From contig NC_053489.1 of assembly GCF_905171775.1 (NCBI RefSeq), positions 333,346,089-333,410,088 on the forward strand: a stretch of 64,000 nucleotides of DNA, given 5' to 3'. The notes under the pieces were generated by a model, which was given only the letters and a program-made list of their open reading frames with translations, ran no database searches and was not told the DNA's origin. Shown piece by piece: positions 22,440-32,887 of the stretch. The stretch comes from Rana temporaria (lineage: Eukaryota > Chordata > Amphibia > Anura > Ranidae). Position numbers and translations under genes: made by a program. Positions within the stretch are counted from its first letter, which is position 1, and each line of letters begins with the position of its first letter.

Positions 22440-23450
22440 CCAGTGCCTTATATCAGTGCGGTGACAACATTATTAGTGCCCATCAGTGCGGTGACAACAT
22501 TAGTGCCCATCAGTGCGGTGACAACATTATTAGTGCCCATCAGTGCGGTGACAACATTATTAGTGCCCATCAGTGTGGTGACAACATTATTAGTGCCCAT
22601 CAGTGCGGTGACAACATTATTAGTGCCCATCAGTGCGGTGACAACATTAGTGCCTATCAGTGCGGTGACAAAATTATTAGTGCCCATCAGTGCGGTGACA
22701 ACATTATTAGTGCCCATCAGTGCGGTGACAACATTATTAGTGCCCATCAGTGCGGTGACAACATTAGTGCCCATCAGTGCGGTGACAACATTATTAGTGC
22801 CCATCAGTGCGGTGACAACATTAGTGCCCATCAGTGCGGTGACAACATTATTAGTGCCCATCAGTGCGGTGACAACATTAGTGCCCATCAGTGCGGTGAC
22901 AACATTAGTGCCCATCAGTGCGGTGACAACATTATTAGTGCCCATCAGTGCGGTGACAACATTAGTGCCCATCAGTGCGGTGACAACATTATTAGTGCCC
23001 ATCAGTGCGGTGACAACATTAGTGCCCATCAGTGCGGTGACAACATTAGTGCCCATCAGTGCGGTGACAACATTATTAGTGCCCATCAGTGCGGTGACAA
23101 CATTAGTGCCCATCAGTGCGGTGACAACATTATTAGTGCCCATCAGTGCGGTGACAACATTATTAGTGCCCATCAGTGCGGTGACATTAGTGCCCATCAG
23201 TGCGGTGACAACATTATTAGTGCCCAGTGCGGTGACATCAGTGCGGTGACATCAGTGCGGTGACAACATTATTAGTGCCCAGTGCGGTGACATCAGTGCG
23301 GTGACATCAGTGCGGTGACATCGGTGCGGTGACATTAGTGCGGTGACATCGGTGCGGTGACATCGGTGCGGTGACATTAGTACGGTGACATCAGTGCGGT
23401 GACAACATTAGTGCGGTGACATTAGTGCGGTGACAACATTATTAGTGCCC
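22440..23450. repeat. 27/30-bp satellite with higher-order pattern
   Basis: Two unit lengths differ by one ATT: ACATTATTAGTGCCCATCAG plus TGCGGTGACA (30 bp), and the same without one ATT (27 bp). About 25 units alternate, with a five-unit long-short-long-short-short block repeated in the middle. The right end decays into short GTGCGGTGACATCA modules. Both unit lengths are multiples of three, so long open frames on both strands are automatic and are not evidence of a gene. Confidence 0.95.
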
Positions 23451-23459
23451 AGTGCAGAG

Positions 23460-23700
23460 TGGGGAGAGTTACAGATGATCAGGCATACAGAGCGGATCTC
23501 TGATTGGTCTGTATGTGAGTACACTGATCATAGTACAGCCCCGCCTCCCTGCACTAGAATTGTAACACACAGTGCAGAGCGCTGTTGCAATGTACAGGGA
23601 GGCGGGGCTGTACTACATTCGGTGCTCTCACATACAGATCTATCAGAGTGAGATCCGCTCTGTCTGTCTGATGATCTGTATCTCCGTGCACCGGAGACAG
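23460..23700. repeat. Fold-back region
   Basis: GTACAGCCCCGCCTCCCTG (about 23533) pairs with CAGGGAGGCGGGGCTGTAC (about 23594). AGAGCGGATCTC (about 23490) pairs with GAGATCCGCTCT (about 23650). It is part of the 3.2-kb TTAA element. Confidence 0.8.
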
Positions 23701-24073
23701 ACGGCAGGCGGGCGGGTGGTGGAGGGGGGAGGACGGGGGCGGTAGTAGGACGGGGGAGGAGTTGGAGAGGGAGAAGAGGAAGGACACCACCTCTATGGGC
23801 GGCACTGCCCTCCCTCCCTCCCGCCCCCCCAGATGTTCAACCACGGCTGCGATGTTCAGCCCAGCCTCCTGAGATTGAAGACACACATCTCCCAGGAGGC
23901 ATAGCAGCGATAGATGCGGCGGGGAGGCCATTCCGCCGCGGCGGGGGAAAGAGACACTCAGGGATAAAAACGTGAGTTTTTAAAAGGAAAAAAAAACATC
24001 CCAAATGTATTTAAAGGGGCAGTGTTAAAACTAATGCTGATAAGTTGAAAAATAGGGTGGAACTCCGCTTTAA

Positions 24074-26015
24074 GGTGAAAAAACATTTACCTTTACAACC
24101 CCTTTAAAGTGTTCTTTGGTCAAAATGTAAAATCGTATATTCATTTCCACATTGTATTTTAATTTTAATTTATTTATTTATTTTCACGTTTATTTCCCAG
24201 CCTATTCCAATTAATAGGAATCATATTGAAGTTTGAATGATATTGAAGTTTGTAAACTTACTTTTTGAAGATCCCCACACACTTGTTTCCTTGGATTCTA
24301 TGACACATATTCATTATGCCCTGTGGGTAGGTGCTGATGTGTCACACATTTCACAGAGCCTGCCTTCTGAATTACAGTGGTGCTGAGAGGAGGAGTTTTA
24401 GGAGTCAGTACAGGAATCGCTACTTGCAGGCAGCAAGGTACCATGGTTTAGTAGTCATTAGAAATTGAAAGTAAACAGTAGAGGAGAAGCTGCAAAGCAT
24501 GCAGTAATCCAGAAAGTTGTGGAAAGAGGGACAGCAGATAGGCAGCAATCATATGAATGGAGATGTTTCAAGCAATCTTATATTGGATTGTCAAATACTG
24601 TATAACTATTGTTTTATTGTTATTACAATGGTGGTGTTATAAAATTAAAGTGATTGTTGTGACTATAGATTTCCTTTAACGTGATTGGGCAACAAAGGAG
24701 CAGCAGCAACCTTTCAAGGTGATGTAAGTGTTATTTTCCTGTAAGAAACAGAGCCTTCATTGAGGCTTAGAGTGCTGCACTTCTTTCAGCCACCCTGAAC
24801 ATTGTTCTGTGGGGGATTACAAGTGGCTGAAGACAGATTTGGGTAGTTATGCTTGTTTTCTGTAGCGATCATTACATGTAATTTTACAAAGAACAAGCAT
24901 AAGTACACACCAATATATCTTCAATCTCTTGTAATCCACTGAAGTGTTTTTTCAGCTTTGAAGTGGAAGTCCAGTCAAATCCTATTCCTAAACCTGCTCC
25001 TACCCTCATTCTAGTCTAACTACACTGTAAAGGAGAGATGTCTGAGGGCACTTCAGTCCAGTCACATGATTTGCAACCAGAACTGGTTTCATTGTAGAGG
25101 AGGGACAGCCAACAATAGATACCTCATAGTAAGTCTACAGATGACGTCACTGCCCAGGCTCTGCAGTCATAGTTGGCGATCTCTCCTATTCACTGAAGCT
25201 GGGTGCTGGGGAAATCATGTGACTGGACAAGAGCGCCTTCAGCGTAGATAAGTATAGACATCTTTCCTTTAAAAGGTAGTTAGAATAGGCTTAGAACAGG
25301 GGTGGGAACAGGTTTAAAAGAGAAGTGTGAGATTTAAAAAAAAAAACATGCATACATTCATACGTACATACATAAACTAGGTGAATGCCTCCCAAGACAG
25401 ACAGCCCAGAGCCAGACATGTCCAGACAGAGGGTTAAGAGCCCCACAGCCTCATAGGACAGCTCAGTGCAGTTTAAAAACTCCTCCTACAAGCTTCACCA
25501 GGAACTGATAGAAATCACAAGACTGCTATATGCTGCTGATCAGAAAAGGTATTTAGCAGTTTATATTTACAAAAATTATTGCATTTTCATGTTCTGTGTA
25601 TACAGGCAGACAGTACAGTTACAATACAAGAGGAATCAGAGGACCCTGCTCGTTAGTACTTACAATATAAGAGGGGCAGGAGTGGTCAAGTGATACAGAA
25701 AGGTAATAACTTTGAGGGATGAGCTGATGGGGAAAATAAACAGATAGTTTATTAGTTAGAAGCAGGACACGCTTCTTCAAAGAGATGGGTTTTCAGGGAT
25801 CATTGAAGTTGAAGTTACTGGACATTCTTCTTTTGTGTGCAGGGAATATGAAAAGGAAGAGAGAGATGCCTAAAGTGGTTGTAAACCCTTACATACACAC
25901 AGTGGAGTGACTGGCCTGAAACAAAGCCTCCTACATTTGTTGTACCTGTCTATCTGCCATCTTCTCTTCTCTACCTTCGTCATCCTTACAAACTTCAAAG
26001 TTTATAAAGCTTGTC
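24074..26015. other. No gene recognised
   Basis: AT-rich sequence with short open frames only. The TTACAACCCCTTTAAAG motif (24095-24112) and CTAAAGTGGTTGTAAACCC (25871-25889) look like ends of TTAA-type fold-back repeats, but I could not pair them with partners. Confidence 0.5.
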
Positions 26016-26018
26016 TAA

Positions 26019-26439
26019 GGCCGCGTACACACAACCGGTTCATCCCATGAGAATGGTCCGACGGACCGTTTTCATCGGTCCACCGCTGAAGTGGCCTGAT
26101 GGTCTGATGTGTGTACACACCATCAGTTCAAAATCAGATCGGGTCAGAACATGGTGACGTAAAACACAACGACGTGCTAAATAAAAACGAAGTTCAATGC
26201 TTCCAAGCATGCGTCGACTTGATTCTGAGCATGCGCGGGTGTTGAACCGATGCGTTTGTGTACTAACCATTGGTTTGGACCGATCGGTCAGCGGTCCATC
26301 GGTTCGATTTTAAAGCAAGTTTTAAAATTTTGGTCCAAAGGACAAAAGACCGATGGGCCTTACACACGGTCGGTTTGGACCGATGAAACTGAACTTCGGT
26401 CCATTCTCATCGGCTTTGACCGATCGTGTGTACGCGGCC
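26019..26439. mobile_element. Fold-back MITE (GGCCGCGTACACACA termini)
   Basis: The left flank is TAA (26016-26018); the right flank is TCA, a one-base mismatch to the expected duplication. Ends are GGCCGCGTACACACAACCGG and CGATCGTGTGTACGCGGCC. Internal GGACCGAT/ATCGGTCC motifs fold back. Confidence 0.75.
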
Positions 26440-27370
26440 TCAGAGTTCAGAAAAAAGGGGGCGGAGAGCTGAGGTTACTCTTTGCAGAGCTCAATAAGGA
26501 GATCTCTGAGAGCTGATTGGAGGAAAGAGACACACCCCCCTTTCACAAAGCACACAGGAACAGAGATGAGGCTGCCACTTTTTCTCTTGGTGTCAGGAAA
26601 AGTCTTGGTCCGGATTCAAATTTGGAAACATTGTTTGTCATTTAGGGATTCAGATGTATCCAAATCTCTGATTAAATCGCAATGAATTTAGTTGAAAATT
26701 GTTAAAATTCAATTTGTGTATTCGTTTTCTAACAGGTTTTCTGAATGATTAGAACGATTTGAAAAATTATCGACCAATTCGAATTCTATGTGAAGAATAG
26801 CTGGTTGTTAAGCAGCGTCCTTAACAACCGATGACTTATCAGCTGAAATGTAAATAAAAAAAATTTCGGCAATAGAAAATTCAGAAAAAAAACAGCATGG
26901 GGACAAGGGTCTCTTCCCCACAACCCTGGGCTGTGGTTGTGGGGGTCTGCGAGTGGGGGGGCTTATTCAAATCTGTAAGCCCCCTCCCCCTATGTGAATG
27001 GGTGTGGGCTACCCATATCCGTTCACCAAAAATGTGTAAAGAGTGAATAAAGAATCTTCACGTTTTTGACAATTCCTTTATTAAAGAACGTAAATCAGTG
27101 TCCCCCAATGTAAATTCATCTAACGCCGCCCGCTTCACCACCGAACCTGAACAAAAAAAAAACTCCAGCCTTGTCGATTGTTCCACGCAGACTGCCTGCT
27201 CCTCCGCCTGACAGTTCTTAAATAGCTAAGGGGCGGTGTCAACCTGAAGGGCTTGGTATTGATTGGGGGGAACACCAAGCTGTTTTTTTCAGAATTTTCT
27301 ATTGCCGGCATTGTTTTGTTAACATTTTAGCTGTCAGTGAGAAAGTCCATTGACAGCTGATGAGTTAACG
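26440..27370. repeat. Older inverted-repeat element(s) invaded by the DIRS
   Basis: TTCGTTTTCTAACAG (about 26720) has an inverted partner at about 33075-33090 on the far side of the DIRS. CAGCTGAAATGTAA with GGCAATAGAAAATTC (26838-26882) is mirrored at 27292-27345 (GAATTTTCTATTGCCGGC and ACATTTTAGCTG). This suggests two nested fold-back elements into which the DIRS inserted. Nothing here is coding. Confidence 0.5.
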
Positions 27371-27481
27371 CCATTTCCTGACGCATTCATGGCAGCACAC
27401 ACTGGGTTGTGACTCCGCCCCCACAACCTGACAGGATTGGTTAGCTATAGATTTGAAGGGGAGACACCCGGCATTATTCTC
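27371..27481 (+). repeat. DIRS left inverted terminal repeat
   Basis: It begins CCATTTCCTGACGCATTCAT and ends GGCATTATTCTC. It pairs with 32888-33000 over about 107 bp with few mismatches (CATTCATG against CATGAAGATG is one difference). Confidence 0.92.
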
Positions 27482-27899
27482 TTTTTTTATCCTCACCTGA
27501 CAGGATGTGGACGTACAGCTTGTCTCCTACCGCTATCGCCCCAGCAGGTTCAGCCTCTCCTGTTTGGAAGTGCCCCTTGTACAGTCTCTAATAGAGCTTT
27601 ATAGGGGGAACCCCGCTCTGGTGGTCTCAGGGGTTAATCCCGGCACAAGTTCCTGGCATATGTACAAGCTTTAAATAAGCTTAAACAAGGCAAGTGTGGC
27701 TCCCTCTCTGCTTCCTGGGTGTTCTCCCCCGTTTTTTTTTTTTTTGTTGTTTTTAAAATTTGCCCTCACTGTTCACTGTTTCCCTTCATTCAAATCAGCA
27801 GTGTCCTTCCTCGGTTTTGTGTTTGTTATTATGCCCAGTGTTTACTTGCACATCTCTTACTTTTAACTTTCAGCGCCTTACCTTTCTGCAGCAGCAGGC

Positions 27900-28080
27900 T
27901 CTCTGAGCCATGTAGTCCCCCGTAGCCCCGCCGCGTCTCCCGGGCGTTCTGCGCATGCGCGCAGCAGAATGATGACGCCGGCGGCCTTCTCGCCCTCATC
28001 CAAGATGGCGCCGGGACGCTACTGCGCATGCGCGCACGCGACATCAGCGCCGCGACGGCGGCGCCGAATTCAAAAAGGGC
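27900..28080 (+). promoter_or_regulatory. CpG-rich leader with NRF1-like and YY1-like sites
   Basis: This short CpG-dense block lies upstream of DIRS ORF1. TGCGCATGCGCGCA occurs twice (27950-27963 and 28023-28036) and matches the palindromic NRF1 core GCGCATGCGC. CAAGATGGCGCC (28001-28012) between them matches the YY1 core AAGATGGCG. Such sites drive internal promoters of other retrotransposons, for example YY1 in human L1. Promoter function here is inference. Confidence 0.6.
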
Positions 28081-28259
28081 TCAAAATTTATTTTTTTCCC
28101 TAAGGCTGCTGCTTTGCCCAAATCGCACAGGGATTTTTGTCCAGGTATACATCTGCCTCTCCCCTTCCAGGCTCTCCTTCTCTTTTCTCACTATACTTTA
28201 TTTTTAACCATCTTCTGCTTCCTTCCAGCTATCCGCATCTGCTGTTTCCCTGTACTTTC

Positions 28260-29818
28260 ATGGAGCCCACTGCCCTCGCAGACCACTACCAGCAAACGAG
28301 GTATGGAGACCGTCATGTTATTAGGTAAGTAGAGAAGAGACAAAAAAGAGAGCCGGCCGCTAAACACTGCCTTTTTGTTGCAGTCCCATCAGGCCAAGAG
28401 ACGCAAGCCCACGGAACAGGGAGAGGTCCAGGCATGCATCAAGCAGGAGGTCCCATAGAAGTCGGTCAAGATCTTCCTCCCGCTACCATCGATCAAGGCA
28501 TAGCCGATCACGCCGTAGCCGCTCCCGTCACAGCCGGTCTCATCGCGGAAGGTCTCCCTCATTTCACCGCCAGCATTACCATACCCGTCCTGCAGCAAAC
28601 GCCTGCTGGGTGTGCGGTGCTACTGCTTTGCCAGGAAAGCTAACATGTCGTACTTGCTTTAATGAAGCAACTAGAGAAAAGGAGACGGACGCCAGGATGG
28701 CTACAGATCTCTCTTCCCGACACCACATAGAGGAGCCAGCACTGGAACCAATCTGGACCGCAGATCCTCTGGCCTGTGATGAGCCCACCCCAGGCACTTC
28801 ATCCGCTACTGGCCCATATGCCCAGCTAACGGAGGCTCTTTCCGATCATGAAGACCGAGAGCTCGTGTCGGGATTTGACTTTGGCCTGGTCGAACCTTTT
28901 GCTCGCTCGGTTAAGGAGACGATAGGCTGGGAAGAACCCGTGGCGGAACCACTAAAGGTTGGGAAATACTTCCCCGAGTTAAGGAGGGATCCCGAACTGT
29001 TTCCCTTCATTGAGGAATTGGAGGACCTCATTAAGGGGGAGTGGGAAAAACCGGACAAGCGGCCCGGTCTGTCCAATAAACTTGCCAAATTGTACCCTCT
29101 GAAAGATTCTAAGATCGCTTCCCTCATTAATGCTTCCGTTGTGGACTCGTCTCTTATGCGGCTCGCCAGGCACGTCACTCTGCCAATTGAAGACGCGGTC
29201 TCGTTCCGGGACGTTCTCGACCGCAAGATCGACCTAGAGTTGAAGAAGGCATACTCCACGGCGGGAGGAGCATGTAGACCAGCTATTGCCACAGCGGCTG
29301 TCGCCAAGGCCATTTCCGTATGGGCAGCCAGCGCTGAGAAGGCTCTCCTAGAAGGTACTGACCGGGGGGACGTAATATCCTCCTTGCAGGAGATCAGGCT
29401 AGCCGGTGACTTCGTGGCAGGGGCTTCGGTGGACGTCATTCGTTCTTTGGCCAGGTCCATGTTGGCCTCAGTTATGGCCCGTAGAGCCTTATGGTTGAAG
29501 CCTTGGGTTGCTGACACGGCTTCAAAATCCAACTGGTGTAAGATTCCGTATGGTGGCACAAACCTGTTCGGCACGAAATTGGATTCGGCAATCTCCAAAG
29601 TCACTGGGGGGAAGTCCGGGCTTATTCCCTCCGACAGGAGGCCCAAGCCGCAGAAAGGTCCTACCTTCAGGCGTAATTTGCCTGAGAGGTACAGGGAAGC
29701 CCGATCCTATCGCCCCGGCAAGGAATTCAGAAGGGATTGGAGACCTACTCGCCCTCCCTTTGCGAGGGGCCAGAAGTCCAAGGCCATTTCTGCAGGGGAC
29801 CAGCAAAAGTCCTTTTGA
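28260..29818 (+). CDS. DIRS ORF1, gag-like, probably spliced
   Basis: Proposed structure: exon 1 at 28260-28324 (ATG at 28260, start MEPTALADHYQQTRYG), a 59-bp intron at 28325-28383 (GTAAGT to TTTTTGTTGCAG), and exon 2 at 28384-29818. Splicing keeps the frame and predicts 499 residues. Exon 2 opens with an arginine/serine-rich stretch (28391-28560), followed by a zinc-binding-like C-x2-C-x10-C-x2-C (cysteine codons at 28604, 28613, 28646 and 28655). An acidic, then alpha-helical region follows. The tail is very basic (about 29640-29780), suiting nucleic-acid binding. Without splicing, the first ATG in this frame is 28610, which would lose the RS region and the first two cysteines. DIRS ORF1 proteins are thought to be Gag-like; the exact role is unknown. 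The frame is intact. Confidence 0.75.
28325..28383 (+). other. Candidate 59-bp intron in DIRS ORF1
   Basis: The donor is TTAG|GTAAGT, close to consensus. The acceptor is a pyrimidine-rich CTTTTTGTTGCAG|T. Branch-like CTAAACA (28370 region) lies about 15 bases upstream of the acceptor. Splicing joins codon 22 as AG|T in the frame of the RS-rich region. The intron is short for a vertebrate. The region has stops in frame if it is retained. Confidence 0.55.
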
Positions 29819-31712
29819 AGTATTGCCTGCCCACCCAGCTCAGGTGGGCGCCAGGCTCAGCAGCTTCGCACAAGTATGGTTGGAACACATAAAAGACCCA
29901 TGGACTCTTTCTACAATAAAACATGGCCACAAATGGAACTTTATGGGAGCATTGCCTCACGCTACCTTCCAACCCACCAAAATACCGTCTTCCCTAGACA
30001 AAAGGAAACTACTCACTCAATATATCCTAGAACTACTTCAGAAGGGAGCTATCGTGGAGGTTCCTTCGCACCAAAGGGGCAGGGGGTTTTATTCCCCTCT
30101 CTTTTTGGTGCGGAAGAAATCAGGGGATCTACGGCCCGTACTGGACCTCAAGCGGCTCAACAGAAGGATTCAAATAGAGGCTTTCAAGATGGAGAGTCTC
30201 CAATCCATCCTCCTGGCAGTGAATCTCGGAGATTGGATGCTGTCGATAGACTTGTCAGACGCCTACCTTCATGTGCCAATTCACCCCGCATTCCAGAAGT
30301 TTCTGCGCTTCTCCATCGGCCAACATCACTTCCAGTTCCGATGTCTACCATTCGGGATCTCTTCAGCTCCCAGGACATTCACAAAGGTCCTTCTCCCCCT
30401 CATAGCATTTCTCAGGGAGAAGGGATTGCGGGTACATCATTACCTGGACGATATCCTGCTCTTAGCAGCAAATCGGGAGACTCTACTCCTCCGGCGGGAG
30501 ATCCTAATCTCGACCCTCCAAAAGTTTGGCTGGTTAATCAACTGGCGGAAGAGCAGCCTGCAACCATCACAGTCTATGGTATTCCTGGGGGCAGAATTGG
30601 ATACAGAGCAGAACAGAGTACAACTGCCCTTAGAGAAAGTGGAACCCCTAATACGGAAAGTCCGGATTCTATTGTCCTCCAGTCTCACGTCTTCCAGATC
30701 CTGCCTCAGTATACTGGGCTCAATGTCATCAACCATACCCATGGTACAATGGTCCCAATGGCACATGAGAACCTTGCAGAACACCTTCCTCAGACAGTGG
30801 GACGGAGCCTCAATGCACCAACCCATCAGCATCCCCAGCCATGTAAGGCACTCTCTGTTGTGGTGGACTTACCCTCCCAACCTCAGGAGATTCAGGCCCA
30901 TAGCTCCTCCAAAGCCGGAGATAGTGTAATCAGATGCCAGCGAGAGAGGTTGGGGGGCTCATTACCTGGATCAGACAGCCCAGGGTCACTGGCACTTCCC
31001 TGCTCGAGGGACAGTCTCAAATATACTGGAGCTCCGAGCGGCATTCCAGGCCCTCTTAGCCTTTGCACCTCTGCTACAAGGGAAGAGCGTCCTAATTCGG
31101 ATGGACAACAGGGTGGCGGTGGCCTACATCCAGAGGCAGGGCGGTACCCGGAGCCACACTCTTCTAGAGGAAGTTCATCCCATAATGGAATGGTCCCAGG
31201 TACATCTTCTAGACCTAAGAGCAGTCTATGTTCCAGCAGCACAGAACACGCTAGCCGACTTCCTGAGCAGAGAACTGCTATCCAACAACGAGTGGTCTCT
31301 GAATCTCCGGGAGTTCTCCGTTCTGACGGAGGCATGGGGGGTTCCGGAGATAGACCTGGCAGCGACACCAGCAAATGCCAAATGCTCAAGGTTCCTTTCC
31401 AGAGTACCCTTTCCGTCAGCGGAGGGGACAGATTGCCTTCTTCACCCATGGGACTTCAATCTGGGATACATCTTTCCCCCGACTCCTCTAATAGCGAGGT
31501 TTCTATCCCAACTCCAAAGGTCGTGGGCCACAGTAATCACAGTAGTACCATTCTGGCCAAGGAGGCCGTGGTTTACGACGCTCCTACAGCTCAATACCCG
31601 ACCTCCAATCCGCCTACCAGTGACAGCGGATCTCCTACACCAAGGCCGGTTTCTCCATCCAGCCCCAGACAGGCTCCACCTGACAGCCTGGAGGTTGAGA
31701 GGGCTAGACTAA
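29508..31712 (+). pseudogene. DIRS ORF2: reverse transcriptase / RNase H (one stop)
   Basis: The frame is open from 29508 (overlapping ORF1 by about 310 nt, in the +1 frame) to the stop at 31712, except for TAA at 30927-30929. RT motifs in order: LVRKKSGDLRPVLDLKRLN (about 30108-30165), motif A LSIDLSDAYLHVPI (about 30240-30280), motif B RCLPFGISSAPRTF (about 30340-30380), catalytic YLDD (30441-30452), and motif E VFLGAELDT (about 30580-30606). RNase H follows: SDASERGWGAH directly after the stop, ILELRAAFQAL, and MDNRVAVAYIQRQGG (31101 on). The C-terminal part (EIDLAATPANAKC, then PFWPRRPW) is the conserved region after RNase H in DIRS polyproteins. The enzyme would copy the RNA into circular DNA. 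The stop separates RT from RNase H, so this copy is probably inactive. Confidence 0.88.
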
Positions 31713-32706
31713 GAGAACAGGGATGTTCCCAGGCGGTTATAACAACTTTAATGCAAGCCAGGAAGTCCTCCACAAACACCATTTACACCAGGGTTTGGGA
31801 AAGATTCGCCCAGTTGGCGCAACTCAAAGGTTGGAATCCCATCTCGCCCGATCCTTACCAGATCCTGGAATTCCTGCAAATGGGAATTGACAAAGGCCTA
31901 AATTCAAGCACCCTAAAGGTACAGATCTCCGCTCTGTCTGCCAAAACTGGCATCAGATGGGCCTTGCATCCCTTGATCATCCAGTTCATAAAAGCATGCA
32001 TGAAGATCAGGCCACCCAGAAGACCGTCCTTCCCGGCCTGGGATCTTTCGGTGGTCCTCGAGGCGTTTTCCAAACCACCATTCTTCCCGCATAATTCGAT
32101 TTCTCTATGGGATCTGACCTTGAAGTTATCCTTCCTCATTGCCATTGCCTCGGCAAGGAGAGTGTCGGAGCTGCAAGCTCTCATGTCTAAGGAGCCATAC
32201 CTGTTTTTTCACCCCGACAGGGTGATACTGAGACCTTCAGATCGTTTCCTTCCCAAAGTTACTTCGGCCTTCCACTACGGCCAGGACATCGTCTTACCAT
32301 GCCTTTCGGGCGAGAGTAGCGAACCTCATGCCTTGGACATTAAGTCTACAATTGCCAAATATCTGTCGGCTACTACCCATCTTCGATCAACAGACGCCCT
32401 CTTGATTATACCTCACGGGGCAAGGCGGCCACTTCCCGCACCATCGCCTCTTGGCTAGTCAAGGCTATTGGAAAAGCGTATTCCACTCAACAACTGGAGA
32501 TCCCGGAAGGCGTCAGGGCACACTCGACCAGGGCAGTGGCAACCTCTTGGGCAGCATATTGTGGTGTTTCTTCGGAAACTATCTGCAGAGCAGCAACCTG
32601 GTCTTCCAGGCATTCCTTTATCTCCCACTACAGGGTGGACGCCGCTCTCTTGGCTACAGCCGAATTTGGCAGATCTGTCATCAGGGCTAATTCTTCTGCT
32701 CTCTAA
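31622..32706 (+). pseudogene. DIRS tyrosine recombinase (one frameshift)
   Basis: The start is approximate: the frame has no stop upstream back to 29876. The N-terminal SAM-like core-binding domain is at about 31750-31990 (TIYTRVWERFAQLAQLKGW). The catalytic domain has box I arginine in ASARRVSELQAL (about 32147-32180), the HSTR motif (32521-32532), and the tyrosine nucleophile in HYRVD (codon 32629-32631), ending at TAA 32704-32706. A one-base loss in a G-run at 32417-32420 shifts the frame, so the first frame ends at 32458 and the part with HSTR and the tyrosine is out of frame. It would integrate the circular intermediate without duplicating the target. The last part of ORF2 overlaps it. 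Confidence 0.88.
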
Positions 32707-32753
32707 GGAATAAAATACTTTTGCATTGAACCCTCCCGACTGGCGAGTTATTT

Positions 32754-32853
32754 CCCAGTGTGTGCTGCCATGAATGCGTCAGGAAAATGGAAAATTGTAT
32801 ACTTACCTTTCCGTAATTTTCCTTTCCTGACGCATCTTCATGGCAGCACACAG
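32754..32853 (+). repeat. DIRS internal complementary region
   Basis: Bases 32754-32790 are the complement of the left end (27371-27406, with one extra A). Bases 32787-32853 are the complement of the right end (about 32966-33033). The two halves overlap at ATGG, the same four bases found at both outer ends. This is the expected splint for joining the ends of the cDNA. Confidence 0.9.
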
Positions 32854-32887
32854 CTGCCCACCCTACTGTTCAATGATGATATTTACG

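Larger units (their letters stand above)
20851..24069. mobile_element. 3.2-kb TTAA-flanked element carrying two satellites
   Basis: Flanked by TTAA at 20847-20850 and 24070-24073. Ends are AGCGGAGCTCCGG and GGTGGAACTCCGCT, the same terminal family as 10932-11434. Inside, in order: a unique left part, the 61-bp satellite (21460-22105), a short GC-rich spacer, the 27/30-bp satellite (22440-23450), a fold-back region (23460-23700), and an A-rich right part. At 21295 a CAGACATGTGCA segment resembles the right flank of the DIRS region, which suggests another buried insert. No transposase was seen. Confidence 0.7.

Noticed and set aside
22037..23263. 408-codon plus-strand open frame and 249-codon minus-strand frame
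   Set aside because: Both lie in the 27/30-bp satellite; unit lengths divisible by three keep all frames open. No non-repetitive domain.
21460..23450. CRISPR-like array of regular repeats
   Set aside because: Units are tandem without unique spacers, and the genome is vertebrate.
28846..29646. 266-codon minus-strand open frame
   Set aside because: It is the antisense shadow of DIRS ORF1, with no recognisable domain.
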